This document shows, piece by piece, positions 25,904 to 37,009 of a stretch of DNA of 64,000 bases (position 1 is the first letter of the stretch; every line of letters begins with the position of its first letter). Position numbers and translations under genes: made by a program. The stretch spans positions 1 through 64,000 of the forward strand of contig JADGRO010000034.1 of the NCBI GenBank assembly GCA_017880905.1. Reading direction: 5' to 3'. The notes below the pieces were generated by a model that worked only from the letters and a program-made list of their open reading frames with translations, made no database searches and was not told the origin of the DNA. The stretch is from Methylotenera sp. (GTDB lineage Bacteria; Pseudomonadota; Gammaproteobacteria; Burkholderiales; Methylophilaceae).

Positions 25904-26692
25904 CTAGAGTTTGCTGTGAATGTGGTTACAGATGTCTACAAAGTTTTTTACGGAAAGGTTTTCTGCGCGAAGTTGCGAATTTAGATTTAATTTTGCGAAA
26001 TCTTCATTGCTTAAAAAGTCCTTTAGCGTGTTGCGGATAGTTTTACGACGCTGGCCAAAAGCAGCAAGCACAATTTTGGCAAATAATTTGTAATCAAGCG
26101 CAACATAAGGTTTGGCGGCATATGGCAGGCAGCCCACAAATGCTGATTCTACTTTTGGCGCTGGCTCAAATGCTTCCGGCGGCACAGGGATTAAATATTC
26201 CATTGCCAAATGATATTGCAGCATCACGCTGAGCCGTCCGTATGCCGGGGTTGAGGGCAGTGCCACCATGCGTTCCACCACTTCTTTTTGCAGCATAAAA
26301 TGCATGTCGGTGATGTGCGCGAGATTATCCAACAAATGAAACAAAATGGGTGTGGAAATGTTGTAAGGCAAGTTGCCAACAACGCGCAGATTTTCACCAG
26401 ACTTATTATTGACTAATTTGGCAAAATCAAACTTAAGCGCATCTACATTGTGAATTGTGACAGCAGTATTGGCGTATTCTTTTTGCATCCAACTTACAAT
26501 GTCGCGATCAATTTCCACTACATGTAAGTGCTTGATTATTTTTAGTAATGGCTTGGTGAGCGCGCCTAAGCCAGGGCCAATTTCTACGATAATTTCTTCA
26601 GGCTGTGGGTTGATCGCGTCGATAAGGCTGGCAATAATGGCTTGATCAGTTAAAAAGTTCTGTCCAAATCTTTTCTTGGCAATGTGCTTCAT
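25904..26692 (-). CDS. rsmA: 16S rRNA dimethyladenosine transferase RsmA (KsgA)
   Basis: 262 residues. Starts KKRFGQNFLTDQ; SAM motif EIGPGLGALT and catalytic NLPYNIS are present, as is the C-terminal GQRRKTIRNTLK. It dimethylates two adjacent adenosines in the 3' end loop of 16S rRNA during ribosome maturation. Overlaps pdxA by 4 nt; the lptD-surA-pdxA-rsmA order is the same as in many proteobacteria. Confidence 0.96.
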   Translation of the reverse strand: MKHIAKKRFGQNFLTDQAIIASLIDAINPQPEEIIVEIGPGLGALTKPLLKIIKHLHVVEIDRDIVSWMQKEYANTAVTIHNVDALKFDFAKLVNNKSGENLRVVGNLPYNISTPILFHLLDNLAHITDMHFMLQKEVVERMVALPSTPAYGRLSVMLQYHLAMEYLIPVPPEAFEPAPKVESAFVGCLPYAAKPYVALDYKLFAKIVLAAFGQRRKTIRNTLKDFLSNEDFAKLNLNSQLRAENLSVKNFVDICNHIHSKL

Positions 26693-27705
26693 TGCGTTTT
26701 TTTGTGTACTAATTCAATCGCCAAATCAACCGCAGCTTGCATGCTGCCAATATCAATCTTGCCTGTACCCGCACTGTTTTTTCCAGCTAGGTCAAGCGCT
26801 GTGCCGTGATCGACCGAAGTGCGGATAATAGGTAAGCCAAGTGTCACATTAACACCACGGCCAAAACTGGCGTGTTTAAGCACGGGCAGGCCTTGGTCGT
26901 GGTACATGGCTAATGCACAATCGGCATTTTCAAGATATTTTTTGGTAAACAAAGTATCCGCCGGCAATGCGCCAATTAGCTGCATATCTTCAGCGCGTAG
27001 TTTGGCCAAAACAGGGTTGATAATCTCGATTTCTTCGCGACCTAAATAACCATCTTCTCCCGCGTGCGGATTAAGCCCCGCAACTAAAATACGCGGATTT
27101 TTAATACCAAATTTACTCATTAAATCTTTGTGTAAAATGCGGATGGTTGATTCAAGGTTATCACGAGTAATTGCGTTTGGTACATTTTTTAGCGCTAAGT
27201 GCGTAGTTGCTAGTGCAACTCGCAGACCGCCGCCAACCAACATCATCACTACTTGAGGCGCTTGTAAGTATTCGGCAATAAATTCGGAATGGCCAGTAAA
27301 AACTATGCCAGCGTCGTTGATGACACCTTTGTGTACAGGGGCGGTCACGAGCGCATCGAATGCACCACTTATACAGCCATCTGCTGCACAAGTGAGCGTA
27401 TTTAGCACATATTGGCTATTGGCATGGTTTAGAACACCAGCATTGACGGGTGCTGCAGTGGGTATATGTAATACCTTGAGTATGTTTTTGACGTGTTGGC
27501 GTGATGTTTGAGCACCTTCATAAGGCTCAAACGTTAGATTGGTATGGAGTTGCTTGGCGCGCGCAGACAGCATTTCAGCATCACCAATCACGGTGATATC
27601 GGCATCAATTTCGTGTTGTACCAGCATCATACAAATATCAGGCCCGATACCAGCAGGTTCGCCAGAGGTAATTGCAATGCGGGGAATAGAGGGGCTCAAA
27701 GACAT
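26689..27705 (-). CDS. pdxA: 4-hydroxythreonine-4-phosphate dehydrogenase PdxA
   Basis: 338 residues, usual size. TSGEPAGIGPDI at the start, APVHKGVINDAG, metal-binding His in FTGHSEF and MYHDQGLPVLKH, and the end motif TSVDHGTALDLAG are all family hallmarks. It oxidises 4-phosphohydroxy-L-threonine in pyridoxal 5'-phosphate synthesis. Lies between surA and rsmA, about 40 nt after surA. Confidence 0.96.
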   Translation of the reverse strand: MSLSPSIPRIAITSGEPAGIGPDICMMLVQHEIDADITVIGDAEMLSARAKQLHTNLTFEPYEGAQTSRQHVKNILKVLHIPTAAPVNAGVLNHANSQYVLNTLTCAADGCISGAFDALVTAPVHKGVINDAGIVFTGHSEFIAEYLQAPQVVMMLVGGGLRVALATTHLALKNVPNAITRDNLESTIRILHKDLMSKFGIKNPRILVAGLNPHAGEDGYLGREEIEIINPVLAKLRAEDMQLIGALPADTLFTKKYLENADCALAMYHDQGLPVLKHASFGRGVNVTLGLPIIRTSVDHGTALDLAGKNSAGTGKIDIGSMQAAVDLAIELVHKKTQ

Positions 27706-27746
27706 TCTTGCTTTAAAGCAGCGGTGACTAGAATTTAACTTCCATA

Positions 27747-29099
27747 CTAAAACTTATCTTCAAGTCGCAACTCAACAAAAGCGCGGTCACGCAGCTCGCG
27801 TATCCAATCTTGATAAGCCTCTTCAGATTTACGTGCACGAATTTCTTGTCGCGCCTTAAGCCTAGAAGCTTCTTTGGTCATATCTTGTTGGCGGCGCTCT
27901 AGCACTTGAATAATATGCCAACCGAAGGGGGAGAGCACGGGCTCGCTTACTTCACCTACCCTGAGCGCATTCATGGCTTTTTCAAATGGCGGCACGGTGT
28001 CCCCTGGGTTCACCCAACCTAAGTCGCCGCCATTATTGGCGCTGCCATCTTCTGAATATTGACGCGCTAATTCTTCAAATTTAGCGCCATTATCAATACG
28101 TTCTTTGATGACATCCATTTTGCGTTTACCATCTTTTTCTGAAACCACCTCAGAGAGTTTAATCAGAATGTGACGTGCATGTGTTTGACTAATCACTAGG
28201 GATGAGGTACCGCTACGGCGGTTGGTAAGTTTTAATATGTGAAAACCGTTTGGGCTACGAATTGGTTTTGATACCTCGCCCGGTTGCATACCTTTTACTG
28301 TGTCCAAGAAAAGTGCTGGTAATTGTGAGCCACCCTTCCAGCCCATGGTGCCGCCTTCAAGCGCATTAGGTGCATCTGAAAAGGCCGCCGATACTTGCGT
28401 GAAGCTTGTGCCATCGGTAAGCTGTCTGAGTACCTTTTCGGTTTTGGTTTTGGCTTTTTGTAAATCCTCGGGTGAGCTGTCTTCGGGTGTACGGATCATA
28501 ATATGTGAGATTTCGAATTCGTCATTTTCCTCGCCACGATTAGCTTGCGTGGTTAAGTAGTTGTCTACTTCACCTTCAGACACATTAAGTCGGTTATCAA
28601 TTTCGCGTTCACGCAGCCTGGCAATGGTAATTTCGTTACGGATATCTTCGCGAAATTTATGCATGCTAATACCATCTTTTTCCAGCACAACTTTAAATTC
28701 ATCCACACTTAATTTGTTTTGCTCGGCAATACGCTCTATGGTTTTATCTAGTTGTGTGTCATCAACTTTTAAACCAGTTTGGGCTGCCAGCTGTAATTGT
28801 AGGCTGTCAGCAATTAGGCGCTCTAAAATTTGCTTTTCTAAGATATTTTGTGGTGGTAATTCTGTGCCTTGTTTTTCCAGTTGTGCTCTAACCGTGTGCA
28901 TGCGATCTGCCAGTTCTTGCTCAGTAATAACACTTTGATCGACAATGGCGATAATACGATCCATCTTGACGACCTCATTGGTATTTTTAGAAGAGCGATT
29001 TTCTGCCGAGACTGCAAAACAAGAAGTAAAAAAAATACTTAAAATCAATATCTTAAAAATATTTTTTGCTGGAGTTGATGCCAAATTTAATAATTTCAT
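27747..29099 (-). CDS. surA: Periplasmic chaperone / peptidyl-prolyl isomerase SurA
   Basis: 450 residues (E. coli 428). Signal peptide about 1-32 (ending AVSA), N-terminal SurA chaperone domain (about 40-165), two parvulin PpiC domains (about 190-290 and 305-405; [12 protein letters not shown] and [13 protein letters not shown]), and a C-terminal helix. It helps outer-membrane proteins, including LptD, to fold. The start overlaps the lptD stop by 4 nt. Confidence 0.95.
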   Translation of the reverse strand: MKLLNLASTPAKNIFKILILSIFFTSCFAVSAENRSSKNTNEVVKMDRIIAIVDQSVITEQELADRMHTVRAQLEKQGTELPPQNILEKQILERLIADSLQLQLAAQTGLKVDDTQLDKTIERIAEQNKLSVDEFKVVLEKDGISMHKFREDIRNEITIARLREREIDNRLNVSEGEVDNYLTTQANRGEENDEFEISHIMIRTPEDSSPEDLQKAKTKTEKVLRQLTDGTSFTQVSAAFSDAPNALEGGTMGWKGGSQLPALFLDTVKGMQPGEVSKPIRSPNGFHILKLTNRRSGTSSLVISQTHARHILIKLSEVVSEKDGKRKMDVIKERIDNGAKFEELARQYSEDGSANNGGDLGWVNPGDTVPPFEKAMNALRVGEVSEPVLSPFGWHIIQVLERRQQDMTKEASRLKARQEIRARKSEEAYQDWIRELRDRAFVELRLEDKF

Positions 29100-31519
29100 T
29101 GGTTGTAATTCTGTTGCCTATAAATGTTAGGGATTTGACTAGAACTCAAGTAACCCGGAATGTCGCGTCTGAGCAAATTAAGTGGGTTTGCCCCAATGGA
29201 GGCCAAGCTACCGAGCTCCAGTTGGAAGAATAGACCATAGTTTGCGTTAGCAGTTGCAGTTTCCACGCGCTGAATTACAGCGCGTGCTTGCCAACAGCCA
29301 GCATCATATTCTAGCCCGGCCAAGGTTTCAATAGGTTTACTGTCGCGTAATGAATAGTTGTATCGTGCTACGCCATACCAGCCTTTGTTTAGCGGCCATT
29401 GTCCAGAAACATTGAATTCTTCTAGCGTGTCTTTAGTGTAAAGGTAGCTAAAATTAAAGAGTTTTCCAGGTTCAGGATTGTAGCGCGCTATGAGGTTATT
29501 GCGTATAAAGTTGCCCGAATCGGTATTGTATTGCGTAGAAACATCTAAATTCCATTGATTTGAGAGCCTTGCTGCTATCGCACCAATAATGTCAGAACGC
29601 TTGCCTTGCGATATTACGCCACCAGGCAATGTCACGTTTTGATTAGTAAAATAATAGCGCTGACCTACTGTCGCAGAGAAACGTTCTATGCCGGTGTCTT
29701 TATCTATCATACGTGAAGTTAACGCTAAACTGACTTGATTAGCGTTATTAATTCTATCGTTGCCTGTAAATTGGTTTTCAGAAAATAAAGTAGTTTGGTT
29801 TAAATCAGCCAAGGCAGAATCGAATACCGGTAGTAAATCTTGATTTTGATTGGGAATATACACATAAAACAGTCGCGGTTCGATTGTTTGCGTGTAACTA
29901 TTTTTGACTATATTTAGATCACGCTCAAAATATAAACCACTATCAACACTAAAAATAGGTAACGTACGGCTATCGCTATTGTTACTGATGTTTACGCCAT
30001 TAATATTGAAATTGTTGTTATTAAGTTTATATTGCGACATGTGCAGGCCAAGCTTTGGCGTAATAAAACCATAGGATTGTGTAAACGGCATGCTGATACT
30101 GGGGTAAGTCACTAAACGACTACCTGTAGCGGCAAGTGGAGCCTGAGGGCTGCGGTCAAAATATGTCCACTGGCTGTATAAATCGGTGTTGACGTAGTTC
30201 CATTCTTTGTTGGCAGTGAGCGTGAGTTGTGGCAAGGTCTCATATGGAAAATTGATACCATCAAGTGTTTGATATTTTTGTACTAAGCCATTAAATTTCC
30301 ACACATCTCCCGCGTAGTCTACGCGGCCTCCTTGTGGTAAATTCACGCGGCTGGTGCTAATAATGCGTGTCGACAAATCAGAAAAGTATTGGTTGTCAGA
30401 CACTTTTTCAAGATTGTAACCAGCTGACCAGCCATCGCCAAAACTATGGCTGTGGCTGAAGTTGGCGTAGTAACGGCGTTTATTTGATGAGCCGTTTTGA
30501 TCTAAATACTCTAAGCTATCAATGCCGGAATAGTTTTCACTTAAGTATCTAAATTCACCCTGCATTTGTAAGCCACGCTTGCTCAAATAACGTGCAGCAA
30601 CTGTTGCATCCATATTGGGTGCAATATTAATATAGTAAGGAATTGTTGTTTCAAAGCCACTTTTTGTGGTGGAACCAAAAGTTGGTGTGAGTAAACCAGA
30701 TTTGCGTTCATTGTTAAATGAAAAATCTAACCATGGTGTGTAAAGAATCGGCACTCCCTTGAATTCTACGTACGCATTTTTTGCTGTGCCTGATTGTGTA
30801 TAGTCATCTAACTCAAGTTCTTTGGCCTTTATATACCAATCATCAACCCCCGCCTCGCATGTTGTGTATCGCGCATTTTCCAGGCGCTTTTTATCTTGGC
30901 CTTCAAAAAAAACTACTTTGGCATCTCCACGTGATTCTATTACTTTTGTAACTTGCGCATCTTGCCCAATTGGTTTGGCGGGTTCACGGAAATTATCTTG
31001 ATATTGTCTGGGATCGTCAGTCAAACTTGTTTGTGTATTTAACAGTTTCGATTGCGTATATACGGTAGGATCGTTGCGTTGTTTGAGTTCAGTGTTGACT
31101 TTTTTATTTAATGTAATCGAAGCATCGCGCATTTCGCCTATGCTCTCACTTAAGCGCATATTCAGTGCTGGGCCGCGAATTTCGCTATTTCCTAACTCAA
31201 TGCGCACATTGCCGTTGACTTTTAGCTCATCGTTTTGTACGTCGTATTCAATATTATCACCATAGATTTTTTGATCGCCCTTAGTAATCACCGCTTTACC
31301 AGTGGCGCGCATTTTGCGGTCGAGATACAAATCGAGTTTGTCACCTTCAATTTCAATCGCGCCGAGTTGTGCGATGGGTGGCGTAGTTTCTGGAACTTCT
31401 GAAAGTTCAAGTGTCAGTGTTTCTGCAGATGCAGGTACGCCAATGCTAATCAACAGAAGTGTAGCGAGGCTCGCAAATAAGCGCTTTGCGTAATTAATGT
31501 TTAAGCGGCTGTAATGCAA
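29096..31519 (-). CDS. lptD: LPS-assembly protein LptD
   Basis: 807 residues. Signal peptide about 1-32, a periplasmic OstA/LptA-like domain (about 50-190) and a large C-terminal beta barrel (about 230-790; for example [18 protein letters not shown]). Only two Cys remain after the signal (YTTCEAG and DAGCWQ), fewer than the four of the E. coli protein, so a single disulfide is expected. It inserts LPS into the outer leaflet with LptE. First gene of the surA-pdxA-rsmA operon; divergent from amgK with a 148-nt shared promoter region. Confidence 0.95.
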   Translation of the reverse strand: MHYSRLNINYAKRLFASLATLLLISIGVPASAETLTLELSEVPETTPPIAQLGAIEIEGDKLDLYLDRKMRATGKAVITKGDQKIYGDNIEYDVQNDELKVNGNVRIELGNSEIRGPALNMRLSESIGEMRDASITLNKKVNTELKQRNDPTVYTQSKLLNTQTSLTDDPRQYQDNFREPAKPIGQDAQVTKVIESRGDAKVVFFEGQDKKRLENARYTTCEAGVDDWYIKAKELELDDYTQSGTAKNAYVEFKGVPILYTPWLDFSFNNERKSGLLTPTFGSTTKSGFETTIPYYINIAPNMDATVAARYLSKRGLQMQGEFRYLSENYSGIDSLEYLDQNGSSNKRRYYANFSHSHSFGDGWSAGYNLEKVSDNQYFSDLSTRIISTSRVNLPQGGRVDYAGDVWKFNGLVQKYQTLDGINFPYETLPQLTLTANKEWNYVNTDLYSQWTYFDRSPQAPLAATGSRLVTYPSISMPFTQSYGFITPKLGLHMSQYKLNNNNFNINGVNISNNSDSRTLPIFSVDSGLYFERDLNIVKNSYTQTIEPRLFYVYIPNQNQDLLPVFDSALADLNQTTLFSENQFTGNDRINNANQVSLALTSRMIDKDTGIERFSATVGQRYYFTNQNVTLPGGVISQGKRSDIIGAIAARLSNQWNLDVSTQYNTDSGNFIRNNLIARYNPEPGKLFNFSYLYTKDTLEEFNVSGQWPLNKGWYGVARYNYSLRDSKPIETLAGLEYDAGCWQARAVIQRVETATANANYGLFFQLELGSLASIGANPLNLLRRDIPGYLSSSQIPNIYRQQNYNQ

Positions 31520-31667
31520 TGCGGTTGTTTAATTAAGCTAAAAAATGGTTTAAGTTATGTATTTTACGCATGAATGATAAAATCGCATAAAAGCTTGTTT
31601 TAATCAATCAACTTGTTTTAATTAATTTAAAAAAGCGGCTTTAAAACCACCATTATAAAGGCTTGCA

Positions 31668-32678
31668 TTGGATAGGGACATCATAGATAGAAAACAGCAA
31701 TTAGAAGCTTGGCTTAAACAAACATTAAACGCTCAAGTGTTTACCCTAACTGTAGCCTCAGCCGACGCCAGTTTTAGGCGCTATTTTCGTGTGCATTTAG
31801 CAGATAAGACCTTGATTGCCATGGACGCGCCACCGCCGCAAGAGGATTGCGCGCCATTTGTAAAAGTGGCAAAACTCATGCTGGATGCTGGTTTAAACGT
31901 ACCGGAAGTGTTAGCACAAGATTTAGAACGCGGTTTTTTGTTATTAAGTGATTTGGGCAACGATACTTATTTAAGCGCGCTAAATAATGATACTGCGCCT
32001 AGCTTGTATTTAAGTGCGACAGATGCGCTGATTAAGCTGCAACTGGCAAGCCAAGCTAATGTTTTGCCGAATTATGACCAAGCCTTGCTTACGCGAGAGA
32101 TGCAATTGTTTCCAGATTGGTATGTGGCAAAGCATTTAAAAACCGAATTAAATGCCGAGCAGCAAGCCGTTTTAAATAACACATTCGACATGCTCAATAA
32201 AAATATTCTGTCACAAAGCCAAGTTTACGTACACCGTGATTATCATTCCCGTAATTTGATGATTACAAATGAAAATAATCCAGGCATATTGGATTTTCAG
32301 GATGCTGTGTACGGTGCCATTACATACGACTTGGTATCATTGTTAAAAGACGCTTATATCAGTTGGGATGAAGAACAAATCATCGATTGGGCGGTACGCT
32401 ATTGGCAGCCAGCCAAAAAAGCCGGTTTGCCCGTGCCCGAGGATTTTAGCGAGTTTTATCGCAATTTTGAATGGATGGGAGCACAACGGCATACCAAGAT
32501 TTTAGGCATATTTGCTAGGCTTTATTACCGTGACGGCAAAGCTGGTTACTTAAAAGATATGCTGTTAGTAATGGGTTATCTGTGCAAAGTGTGTGAACGC
32601 TATGTGGAATTGAGGCCAATGTTGAAGTTATTGAATCAGCTTGAAAATACTCAACCGCAAATAGGATATACCTTTTAA
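31668..32678 (+). CDS. amgK: N-acetylmuramate/N-acetylglucosamine kinase AmgK-like
   Basis: 336 residues of the aminoglycoside phosphotransferase fold: catalytic loop HRDYHSRN (Asp191, Asn196) and metal motif ILDFQDA. The next gene is MurU-like, and AmgK-MurU form the anhydro-recycling route from MurNAc to UDP-MurNAc known in Pseudomonas and others. The start is TTG with AAAGG 6 nt upstream. Its stop overlaps the murU ATG. Confidence 0.87.
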   Translation: MDRDIIDRKQQLEAWLKQTLNAQVFTLTVASADASFRRYFRVHLADKTLIAMDAPPPQEDCAPFVKVAKLMLDAGLNVPEVLAQDLERGFLLLSDLGNDTYLSALNNDTAPSLYLSATDALIKLQLASQANVLPNYDQALLTREMQLFPDWYVAKHLKTELNAEQQAVLNNTFDMLNKNILSQSQVYVHRDYHSRNLMITNENNPGILDFQDAVYGAITYDLVSLLKDAYISWDEEQIIDWAVRYWQPAKKAGLPVPEDFSEFYRNFEWMGAQRHTKILGIFARLYYRDGKAGYLKDMLLVMGYLCKVCERYVELRPMLKLLNQLENTQPQIGYTF

Positions 32679-33367
32679 TGCGCGCTATGATACTGGCTGC
32701 TGGTCGTGGTGAACGCATGCGGCCTTTGACAGATACAACGCCAAAACCATTACTAAAAGTCGGCGGAAAGCCACTTATTGTTTGGCATTTGGAGCGTTTG
32801 GCCAAAGCCGGCTTTAAAGAAATTGTCATTAATCACGCGCATTTGGGTGAGCAAATTGAGTCTATCTTAGGGAGCGGCGCACAATGGGGCGTGTCGATTG
32901 TGTATAGTCCCGAAAAAATTGCACTTGAAACTGCGGGTGGCATTGCGAATGCCTTACATTTATTGACTAAAGATGGATATGAAAGCGAGCCATTTTTAGT
33001 GGTGAATGGCGACATTTATACTGAGATAGATTTTGGTCAAATTAAAACTGCACTGCAGCCCAATATCGAAGTGCACCTTGTGCTAGTGAATAATCCACCG
33101 CAGCATCCACAAGGCGATTTTTCCATTAAAGAGGGAATGTTAAAAAATGCGGGGGAGCAAATGCTGACTTTTTCCGGCGTTGGCGTATATCACCCCGATT
33201 TATTTGCAGATATTGTAAAAGGTGAATCTGCCAAATTGGCACCTTTGCTGAGAAAATCGATTGACAATCTTCGCGCCACAGCCCAGTATTATCAAGGAGT
33301 TTGGCACGATATTGGTACGCCAGAGCGATTGCAACAGATAGATGAAAAATTACTAAAACATGTTTAA
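32678..33367 (+). CDS. murU: N-acetylmuramate-1-phosphate uridylyltransferase MurU
   Basis: 229 residues of the sugar nucleotidyltransferase family: signature MILAAGRGERMRPLTDTTPK, substrate loop LETAGGIANAL and metal-binding VVNGDIYTEIDF. Size and pairing with AmgK support MurU rather than a glucose or mannose enzyme. It makes UDP-MurNAc in cell-wall recycling. Overlaps pepP by 8 nt. Confidence 0.88.
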   Translation: MRAMILAAGRGERMRPLTDTTPKPLLKVGGKPLIVWHLERLAKAGFKEIVINHAHLGEQIESILGSGAQWGVSIVYSPEKIALETAGGIANALHLLTKDGYESEPFLVVNGDIYTEIDFGQIKTALQPNIEVHLVLVNNPPQHPQGDFSIKEGMLKNAGEQMLTFSGVGVYHPDLFADIVKGESAKLAPLLRKSIDNLRATAQYYQGVWHDIGTPERLQQIDEKLLKHV

Positions 33368-34664
33368 TTTAAAAGAATTTCAACAGCGCCGTAGCCAACT
33401 TCTGAAAAAGATGGGTGAAGGTATTGCCATTATCCCCACCGCGCCAGAAGCGCTTCGCAGCCGCGATAGCCATTATCCATACCGTTTTGATAGTTATTTC
33501 TATTATTTAACGGGTTTTACTGAGCCTGAATCTGTGTTGGTGTTAGTTGCGGGTAAACATCCAAAATCCATCCTATTTTGCCGCGATAAAGACATGGAGC
33601 GCGAGATTTGGGACGGCTTTCGCTATGGCCCAGAAGGCGCAAAAAAAGAATTTGGTTTTGATGAAGCGTATAACATCAACCAACTAGATGAGCTTGCACC
33701 CAAACTTTTGGGTAACCAAGCCAAGTTGTTTTATAGCTTAGGTGCTGATGGCCATTGGGATGCACGCGTGACGGGTTGGCTAAATGCGGTTCGTGATTTG
33801 GTTAGGACTGGCGTTGTTGCGCCCGCTGAAATCGTCGATGTGCGCCAGTTGGTTGACAGCATGCGTTTGATGAAAACGCCGTTTGAGATTGAAATCATGC
33901 GTCACTCCGCCAATATCGCGGCGGCAGCGCATAATCGAGCCATCAAGTTCACTAAGCCGAATAAAAAAGAATATGAGATTGAGGCTGAGTTTTTGCATGA
34001 GTTTTATCGCAGTGGCGCGCAATCACCCGCTTATACCAGCATAGTCGCAGGTGGCGCCAATGCGTGTACGCTTCATTATAACGCCAATAATTGCGTGTTG
34101 AATGATGGTGATTTATTGTTAATAGACGCAGGCTGTGAGCTGGATGGCTATGCGTCTGATATTACACGTACTTTCCCGGTGAATGGCAAATTTAGTGCCG
34201 CGCAAAAAGATTTATACGAGCTAGTGTTAAGCGCACAGTTAGCGGCGATAGCCGCTGCCAAACCGGGTAACCTTTGGAATGCGCCTCATGAAGCCGTGCT
34301 AGATATATTAGTACAAGGTTTTATCGATTTTAAATTGTGTAAAGGCAGTAAAGATGCGGTTTTAGAGAGTGGAGATTATCATCAATTTTACATGCACCGC
34401 ACCGGGCATTGGCTGGGGCTAGATGTGCATGATGCGGGTCAATACAAAGACAAAGCCGGTAATTGGGGATTATTAAAGGAAGGAAACACGCTTACTGTTG
34501 AGCCAGGTTGTTATGTGCGTCCAGCAGACAATGTACCAGAGCACTTTTGGAATATTGGCATCCGTATAGAAGATGATGTGCTGATAACAAAAACGGCCAA
34601 CGAAGTGTTGACCAAAAATGCGGTAAAAACTGTCGCGGATATCGAAACTTTAATGAAAAGTTGA
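33360..34664 (+). CDS. pepP: Xaa-Pro aminopeptidase PepP
   Basis: 434 residues, M24 family. N-terminal creatinase-type domain (about 1-130) and a pita-bread catalytic domain with metal ligands in LIDAGCELDGYASDITRT (two Asp), HRTGHWLGLDVHD (His), LTVEPGCYV (Glu) and IGIRIEDDV (Glu). It removes N-terminal residues in front of proline. In E. coli, pepP also precedes ubiH, as here. Confidence 0.95.
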   Translation: MFNLKEFQQRRSQLLKKMGEGIAIIPTAPEALRSRDSHYPYRFDSYFYYLTGFTEPESVLVLVAGKHPKSILFCRDKDMEREIWDGFRYGPEGAKKEFGFDEAYNINQLDELAPKLLGNQAKLFYSLGADGHWDARVTGWLNAVRDLVRTGVVAPAEIVDVRQLVDSMRLMKTPFEIEIMRHSANIAAAAHNRAIKFTKPNKKEYEIEAEFLHEFYRSGAQSPAYTSIVAGGANACTLHYNANNCVLNDGDLLLIDAGCELDGYASDITRTFPVNGKFSAAQKDLYELVLSAQLAAIAAAKPGNLWNAPHEAVLDILVQGFIDFKLCKGSKDAVLESGDYHQFYMHRTGHWLGLDVHDAGQYKDKAGNWGLLKEGNTLTVEPGCYVRPADNVPEHFWNIGIRIEDDVLITKTANEVLTKNAVKTVADIETLMKS

Positions 34665-35818
34665 TGCAAGCAGACAACATCATCATTGTGGGCGGTGGAC
34701 CGGTTGGCTCGGTACTAGCATTGGCATTGCAGCAACAAGGTGTGGAATTCACCATGCTGGAAGTACGCGCAAAAGGCGCTTCGCACGCCGACAAGCGCGC
34801 GCTGGCTTTATCTTACGGCAGCAGGCTGATACTTGAAAAACTTGGTGTTTGGCCCACTGTGGAAGCGAAAGCCACTGCGATTAATACCATCCATATCTCG
34901 CAACGCGGTGGCCTTGGCCGCACTAAATTAAACGCTGCCGAACATAACCAACCTGCGCTCGGCTACGTATTGCCGTATGGTGAGTTAACAAAAGCGTTAG
35001 ACAATGCTTTAGATACAAACCGCGTGATGTATGAAGCAGAAGCCATAGAAATCAAGCCTGGCGAGCCATTTGCTCAGGTGGTATTCAATCAACTGGGGGA
35101 GATGAAAACACTTAAAAATCCGCTGCTAGTGGTGGCAGATGGCGGCCGCAGTTTGGGCGAAATAGAGGGTATTGAGCGTGAAACCAAGGAATACGGTCAC
35201 GATGCGCTAGTCAGCAAAGTACAAACCGAATTACCGCACAACAATATCGCCTACGAGCGTTTTACACCAAGCGGGCCAATGGCTTTGCTACCCAACGGGG
35301 AACGAAACTTTTCCTTAGTGTGGACAGGAAAAAAAGCAAGCATTGATGAGCTCTTGAGTCTAGATGACAAGACTTTTTTACACGAATTGCACCAAGCATT
35401 CGGTGACCGTGTAGGTAAGTTTTTAAGCGTAGAAAAACGCATGAGTTTCCCGCTTAAATTGAGTAGCTTGAAACCTACAACCGCGTCACATCTTGCAGTA
35501 ATCGGTAACGCCGCACAAACTATGCATCCGGTGGCGGGGCAAGGTTTTAATGTGGGTTTGCGCGATGCATGGACGTTAGCCGGCTTAATTTTAAGTACGC
35601 CACTACAGGCGATAGGAAGTGCGGAAATGCTTAGTCAATATAGCCAGCAGCGTAAACGCGATACACGTGGTGGCCTGGTATTTACTGATTTATTGGTAAA
35701 TGTGTTTTCTAATAATTTAATTGGTGTCTCGAGTTTACGTGGTTTGGGTTTGGGGTTTTTAGAGGTGGTAAAACCGGCTAAAAATGTGCTGGTTGGCAAA
35801 ATGAGTTTTGGGAAATGA
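34664..35818 (+). CDS. ubiH: Ubiquinone hydroxylase UbiH
   Basis: 384 residues from ATG 34664, overlapping the pepP stop by one base. FAD-binding IIIVGGGPVGSVLAL at the start, DG motif VVADGGRS, and the C-terminal GNAAQTMHPVAGQGFNVG, where GNAAQ is the form typical of UbiH rather than UbiF or UbiI (GDAAH). It hydroxylates a ubiquinone ring position. Overlaps the next hydroxylase gene by 4 nt. Confidence 0.93.
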   Translation: MQADNIIIVGGGPVGSVLALALQQQGVEFTMLEVRAKGASHADKRALALSYGSRLILEKLGVWPTVEAKATAINTIHISQRGGLGRTKLNAAEHNQPALGYVLPYGELTKALDNALDTNRVMYEAEAIEIKPGEPFAQVVFNQLGEMKTLKNPLLVVADGGRSLGEIEGIERETKEYGHDALVSKVQTELPHNNIAYERFTPSGPMALLPNGERNFSLVWTGKKASIDELLSLDDKTFLHELHQAFGDRVGKFLSVEKRMSFPLKLSSLKPTTASHLAVIGNAAQTMHPVAGQGFNVGLRDAWTLAGLILSTPLQAIGSAEMLSQYSQQRKRDTRGGLVFTDLLVNVFSNNLIGVSSLRGLGLGFLEVVKPAKNVLVGKMSFGK

Positions 35819-36984
35819 AATCTGTCGAGGCAGATATTATTGTTTTAGGTGCCGGTTTGGTGGGTTTATCAGCCGCCATTGCGTTTGCCAAGCAAAGTAA
35901 AAGTGTAGTGTTGATGGATGCAAAACCCGTAAAAATTGAGAAAAAACAAGCTTGGGATGAACGTATTTATGCGTTAACGCTCGGGACAGAGTTGTGGCTT
36001 AAAACTTTGAACGTTTGGCAACATGTGGATTTAAATCGCGTCAATGCGATTCATACCATGTATTTGTGGGATGAAACTGGTGATGACCGGCTGGTGTTGA
36101 GCGATAGCGATGCCAATTTGTCAAAATTGGGCATGATTATTGAGAATCAAAATCTCGTGCACGCGCTATGGCAACAAGTACAAGCACTAGATGTGACTGT
36201 AATCACAGACGCAAAATGCAAGTTTTTAGAGTATACAGAACAACACATAACGCTCAATTTGGAAAATGATACTAAAGTCTCAGCAAGGTTATTGATCGGG
36301 GCAGATGGCGTCAATTCTTGGGTTCGAGGCCAAGTGAATATTGCAGTGAAGCAAAAAGATTTTGAGCAAACTGCAATCGTGGCAAATTTTTTGGCTGAGA
36401 AAAATCACCAAAATATTGCTAGGCAATGGTTTGCGCCGCACGCAACTTTGGCTTTGTTGCCCTTGCCTGACAAATATGTGTCGATGGTGTGGTCTGTGTC
36501 AACCGAAAAGGCGAATGAACTGTTAGACTTGTCAAGTAAGCAATTGGCGGCGGCAGTACAAGCACAATCTCAGGATGCGCTGGGTGATTTGAAACAAGTT
36601 GGAAAGACTTTGTCGTTTACATTGAGTCAGCAAACTGCGGTGCAGTTAATCGCTGAGCGTGCTGTGTTGGTGGGCGATGCGGCGCATCAAATTCACCCAA
36701 TGGCGGGGCAAGGCGTGAATTTGGGTTTTAGAGATGTGATGGATTTGCAAGATTTATTGTTCATAGCACATGCGATGCAAGATATTGGTGAGCACAATTT
36801 TTTGCGCAAATATGAGCGCGCTCGCGGCATGGATATTGCTTCAATGAATACGTTAACAACAGGCTTAGATTATTTGTTTGCTAGTGACACAGGTTTAGTG
36901 AAAAAATTAACCCATTGGGGGTTGAGGCAACTAAATCATCAAACAACAATCAAAAAATTATTGATTCAACACGCGGCTACGTAA
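35815..36984 (+). CDS. UbiF/UbiI-type FAD hydroxylase of ubiquinone synthesis
   Basis: 389 residues, same family as UbiH: IIVLGAGLVGLSAAI, LIGADGVNSWVR and LVGDAAHQIHPMAGQGVN. The GDAAH form and length fit UbiF or UbiI; family members differ in regiospecificity, so I give no symbol. Together with UbiH it would supply two of the ring hydroxylations. ATGA overlap with ubiH shows one message. Confidence 0.85.
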   Translation: MKSVEADIIVLGAGLVGLSAAIAFAKQSKSVVLMDAKPVKIEKKQAWDERIYALTLGTELWLKTLNVWQHVDLNRVNAIHTMYLWDETGDDRLVLSDSDANLSKLGMIIENQNLVHALWQQVQALDVTVITDAKCKFLEYTEQHITLNLENDTKVSARLLIGADGVNSWVRGQVNIAVKQKDFEQTAIVANFLAEKNHQNIARQWFAPHATLALLPLPDKYVSMVWSVSTEKANELLDLSSKQLAAAVQAQSQDALGDLKQVGKTLSFTLSQQTAVQLIAERAVLVGDAAHQIHPMAGQGVNLGFRDVMDLQDLLFIAHAMQDIGEHNFLRKYERARGMDIASMNTLTTGLDYLFASDTGLVKKLTHWGLRQLNHQTTIKKLLIQHAAT

Positions 36985-37009
36985 AGCGTCGTATTAAAGA
37001 AAGTAAAAA